8,160 bases of DNA, taken from assembly GCA_030595585.1 (NCBI GenBank), contig JAUVCY010000065.1:1-8160 (forward strand), in the 5' to 3' direction. Positions 5,866-8,160 of the stretch are shown piece after piece. Each line of letters opens with the position of its first letter. The stretch's first letter is position 1. Origin of the DNA: Thermoplasmatota archaeon. Lineage in GTDB: Archaea > Thermoplasmatota > Penumbrarchaeia > Penumbrarchaeales > Penumbrarchaeaceae. The translations under genes were made by a program, and so were the position numbers. The notes under the pieces were generated by a model. It was not told where the DNA came from. It ran no database searches and saw nothing but the letters and a program-made list of their open reading frames with translations.

Positions 5866-6903
5866 CTACCTGTCCTGGATGATGGATCCGAGGTCCACGT
5901 GTTTTCTGACGAGTTCGGTGATAAGCTCGATCTTCCCTGAATCATCCTTTGTCAGAAGTGGAACCATCCTGTCGATCTTCTTTGCCGTTTCGTACGTGTC
6001 GAAGGGCACGAGCATCATCGGGACCTTTTTCTCGTCCGCCTTTGATATGATATTGGCCGGGGGAAGGATGTTGTTTGTAAGCACGATCCCGGAGGTGTGG
6101 TTTTCCAACGCTGCTAGTATTATGTCTGATCGGTCCCCGTCCGTTATAATGAGCTTTTCGGCCTTGCTGAACTTGGGATTCATAAGGGCGGAATTTACGG
6201 AGGCGGCTCCAACGAAGATATTCTTGACCTTACTCTGAAGCCCATCCTCCCCGGCAACAACTCTTGCGAAGAGCTTATCCGCGATATTGGCTACGTTGAA
6301 TTCCGCAAGTGATTTCTCAAAGGGTATTATGCCCAGTATCCTGATTCCCATGGCCTCGATATCTGTCAGGTATTCGGCCTTGAACTCATCCACATCCGAA
6401 ACCTTATTGATGACCACTCCCAGGAGATCCACATCGTCCAAACGGACGTGTTTCTTCAGGTATCGGAGCTGATCCATTATGAAGTCGTTGTCACCAGATA
6501 TCAGCAGGATAAGGCCCGCTTTCAGGATCCTGGTCATGTTGATGACGTCCAGGTTCACGCTTGAGCCGAAGGTGAGGTTTCTACCTCCTTCAAGAATGAC
6601 TATTCCCTCCTCCGACGGCCAGGCCAGCTCCTTAAGTTTTTCCTCGATCTGTTCATCGTCGTACATGTATCTCAGTTTGGAATGGTCGTAGCCTATCGTG
6701 GTCTTACTGGAATCAGTATCAAGGCCGAATATATTCTCCATAAGACCAACATCATGGTCCCACAACCTTTTCTTTTTGTATACATGCCTGTCCCCCAGTG
6801 GTTTCGCATATTGGAACTCCCCTTCCAGAACTTTCCCTATACCGATTATCAAACTGGTCTTCCCGGCATTTCCATTCACAGAGCCTATTATGATCGGTTT
6901 CAT
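5866..6903 (-). CDS. BioD-like P-loop/DRTGG domain protein
   Basis: The 345-residue cytoplasmic protein has a dethiobiotin-synthetase-like P-loop NTPase domain (about 1-215) and a DRTGG domain (about 225-340). This matches the N-terminal region fused to some bacterial phosphotransacetylases, here without the acyltransferase domain. The phosphate-binding loop is SVNGNAGKTS (residues 8-17), a variant with V9 where a classical Walker A has its first glycine but keeping GKTS. A strand ending IVILEGG (101-107) fits the position of the metal-binding acid, and VVINKV (163-168) fits a base-recognition strand. The DRTGG part shows LIITDGDRSDIILAAL (251-266) and PFDTYETA (300-307); the domain's name motif is degenerate. 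In bacteria these domains are thought to regulate the enzyme they are fused to. The start overlaps the stop of the acyl-CoA synthetase gene by 4 bp (ATGA) and has a strong ribosome site, so the two are probably co-translated. This suggests nucleotide-dependent control of, or partnership with, the synthetase. The family call is firm; the role is inferred. Confidence 0.85.
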   Translation of the reverse strand: MKPIIIGSVNGNAGKTSLIIGIGKVLEGEFQYAKPLGDRHVYKKKRLWDHDVGLMENIFGLDTDSSKTTIGYDHSKLRYMYDDEQIEEKLKELAWPSEEGIVILEGGRNLTFGSSVNLDVINMTRILKAGLILLISGDNDFIMDQLRYLKKHVRLDDVDLLGVVINKVSDVDEFKAEYLTDIEAMGIRILGIIPFEKSLAEFNVANIADKLFARVVAGEDGLQSKVKNIFVGAASVNSALMNPKFSKAEKLIITDGDRSDIILAALENHTSGIVLTNNILPPANIISKADEKKVPMMLVPFDTYETAKKIDRMVPLLTKDDSGKIELITELVRKHVDLGSIIQDR

Positions 6904-8160
6904 ATCTGATCACCTCGTTTTTCATCGTTCAACAGTATCCTGGCATCAAGGGCTATAGCCCCTTCTCCCTGTGGGTATACCATTAGTGGATTGATCTCTA
7001 TATCGCTGATCTCATCGATCTGATCGATAAGCATTCCCACTTTAATTATCGTATCCATTATTTTTTCGACGTCCTTCATTTCCTCACCTCTCACACCGAG
7101 CAGGATCGGATACGTTCTGATTCCCTTTACCATGTCCATGACCTCAAGCCTGTCTATTGGATAGGCCCGGAAGGTGATGTCCTTCATCACCTCAACGTAG
7201 ATGCCCCCCAATCCGAACATGACTATGGGCCCGAATGTTTTATCCTTCCTACCTCCAATGATCGTCTCCGTATCCTTTGGTATCATCTTGCAAACCTCAA
7301 TCCCTTCTATCTTTGCGTTCTTCATGTAGGTCTTGCAGTTTCTCATCACAGCCTGATATCCATCGATGACCTCATCCTCGTTCATGAGGTCCAATGCCAC
7401 GCCTCCCGCGTCACTCTTGTGGATGATATCCCTGGAGACGATCTTGAGCACGACAGGGTATCCGATCTCTTTCGAAGTGGCAACAGCATCCTGTATATTC
7501 CTGACGGTGATCGACCTCGCCCCCGGTATCCCGGCCGCCTTGAGGAGCTCCTGTGCCTCCGGAGCGAGGAGGAACCTTCTACCCTCATCCAGCGCCGATC
7601 TCACGATGTCCCTGATAGACTCCGTATCGATATCAGGTTCTATTCCGGGGTGATCTTTCCTGTTCATGTATCTATATTTTCTGTAAAGGGACCCAAGGCA
7701 GGATACTGAATTGTACACATCATCGAAAACGGATACATTCATAGCCGTAAGCCTGCCGATAGCATCTTTGATCATCTCTCCGCCGAAGGCCGAGAATATT
7801 ATGGGTTTTCTGTTTTTAAATTCGCTGTAGACTGTGGACATGAGTTCAACCGTCTTTTCGATATCGAACATGGCCGTCTCGCAGTACAGCGCGATCACGC
7901 CGTGGATCTCATCCGTATCCAGAGCTTTTCTGAGAGATCTTATGTAATCCGTATCCGTGGCCTGACCGGTAAGGTCGATCGGGTTCTTTGCGGATCCGAA
8001 CGAGGGGATGACATCCTTGAATGTCGAGTCCAGCATCCTGTAATGGTCATAGAGGTTGACATTGTAGGTCTCACATGCGTCCGTGGCAAGCACTCCAATG
8101 CCGCCTCCATTTGTGATTATTACTACGTTCTCTCCCTTTGGCATGGTTGATTCGGACAGG
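6900..8160 (-). CDS. acd: ADP-forming acetyl/acyl-CoA synthetase, fused alpha-beta type (N-terminus off window)
   Basis: The enzyme reversibly converts acyl-CoA + ADP + Pi to acid + CoA + ATP, the main ATP-forming step of acetate or organic-acid production in many archaea. The frame runs through the right edge, so the ATG at 8142-8144 is internal: in-frame LSEST precedes it, and the region matches the middle of the family. Counting from that methionine, residues 1-160 are the CoA-ligase domains of the alpha part (VVIITNGGGIGVLATDA at 7-23, NPIDLTG at 54-60). Residues 172-405 are the ATP-grasp beta part. IIHKSDAGGV (240-249) carries His242, equivalent to the beta-subunit phosphohistidine known in Pyrococcus. 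FGPIVMFGLGG (304-314), EINPLMVY (383-390) and ALDARILL (398-405) are family motifs. The alpha-subunit catalytic histidine (SHTG loop) would lie just beyond the edge. About 419 codons of the usual roughly 700 are visible. The stop overlaps the next gene's start by 4 bp. Substrate range (acetate, aryl or branched acids) cannot be read here. Confidence 0.93.
   Translation of the reverse strand, partial: LSESTMPKGENVVIITNGGGIGVLATDACETYNVNLYDHYRMLDSTFKDVIPSFGSAKNPIDLTGQATDTDYIRSLRKALDTDEIHGVIALYCETAMFDIEKTVELMSTVYSEFKNRKPIIFSAFGGEMIKDAIGRLTAMNVSVFDDVYNSVSCLGSLYRKYRYMNRKDHPGIEPDIDTESIRDIVRSALDEGRRFLLAPEAQELLKAAGIPGARSITVRNIQDAVATSKEIGYPVVLKIVSRDIIHKSDAGGVALDLMNEDEVIDGYQAVMRNCKTYMKNAKIEGIEVCKMIPKDTETIIGGRKDKTFGPIVMFGLGGIYVEVMKDITFRAYPIDRLEVMDMVKGIRTYPILLGVRGEEMKDVEKIMDTIIKVGMLIDQIDEISDIEINPLMVYPQGEGAIALDARILLNDEKRGDQI
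6907..6916 (-). promoter_or_regulatory. Ribosome binding site of the P-loop/DRTGG gene
   Basis: On the minus strand GAGGTGATCA lies inside the 3' end of the upstream gene, with the GAGGTG core 7 nt before the ATG at 6903. It is an extended match to the archaeal anti-Shine-Dalgarno sequence. It fixes the start and suggests the downstream gene is translated at least as efficiently as the gene it overlaps. Confidence 0.75.

Noticed and set aside
8142..8144. ATG at 8144 as the start of the acyl-CoA synthetase or of a separate gene
   Set aside because: The frame stays open to the window edge, no ribosome site precedes it, and the following sequence is the middle of the synthetase alpha part, so it is an internal methionine.

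Overview
The window is archaeal. It carries a TATA-binding protein gene behind an archaeal BRE/TATA promoter, ribosome binding sites of the GAGGTGATC type, an ADP-forming acyl-CoA synthetase, and a large secreted beta-helix surface protein with tandem cadherin-like domains and a C-terminal membrane anchor. This combination, with moderate GC, fits a member of the Thermoplasmatota (Euryarchaeota in the older sense). The lineage is an inference from gene content, not a sequence match.

Layout, left to right. At 1-81 (+) is the last 26 codons of an unrecognised gene. A possible 27-residue peptide gene follows (123-206, +), closed by a near-ideal hairpin with a GNRA loop (218-239). Positions 251-415 hold short hairpins and no convincing gene. 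A small hypothetical gene (416-601, -) is divergent from the TBP gene (818-1366, +). The 216 bp between them contain the TBP promoter, a GATATCC palindrome/tandem repeat and a leader of about 100 nt. TBP converges on the long minus-strand gene, and the 122 bp between them hold two back-to-back terminators, one per strand.

Most of the window (1489-5685, -) is one 1398-residue secreted protein: signal peptide, first beta-helix, a GC-rich linker with a calcium-loop-like motif, second beta-helix, Ig-like domain, three cadherin-like/tandem-95 modules, a last Ig-like domain, a membrane helix and a short basic tail. It has its own TATA box just upstream and is probably transcribed alone.

From 5866 to the right edge is a minus-strand operon of two overlapping genes. 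Upstream is a fused ADP-forming acetyl/acyl-CoA synthetase whose N-terminal part lies beyond the window. Downstream is a BioD-like P-loop/DRTGG protein, the stand-alone counterpart of the N-terminal domain found on some bacterial phosphotransacetylases. The 4-bp ATGA overlap and a strong internal ribosome site suggest coupled expression. The synthetase should interconvert acyl-CoA + ADP + Pi with acid + CoA + ATP; the P-loop protein may regulate or assist it.

I found no tRNA, rRNA, CRISPR array, transposase or other mobile element, and nothing that clearly amounts to an undescribed system. The most interesting items are the acyl-CoA synthetase/DRTGG pairing, the two-solenoid surface protein with its compositionally distinct linker, and the unusual TBP leader.
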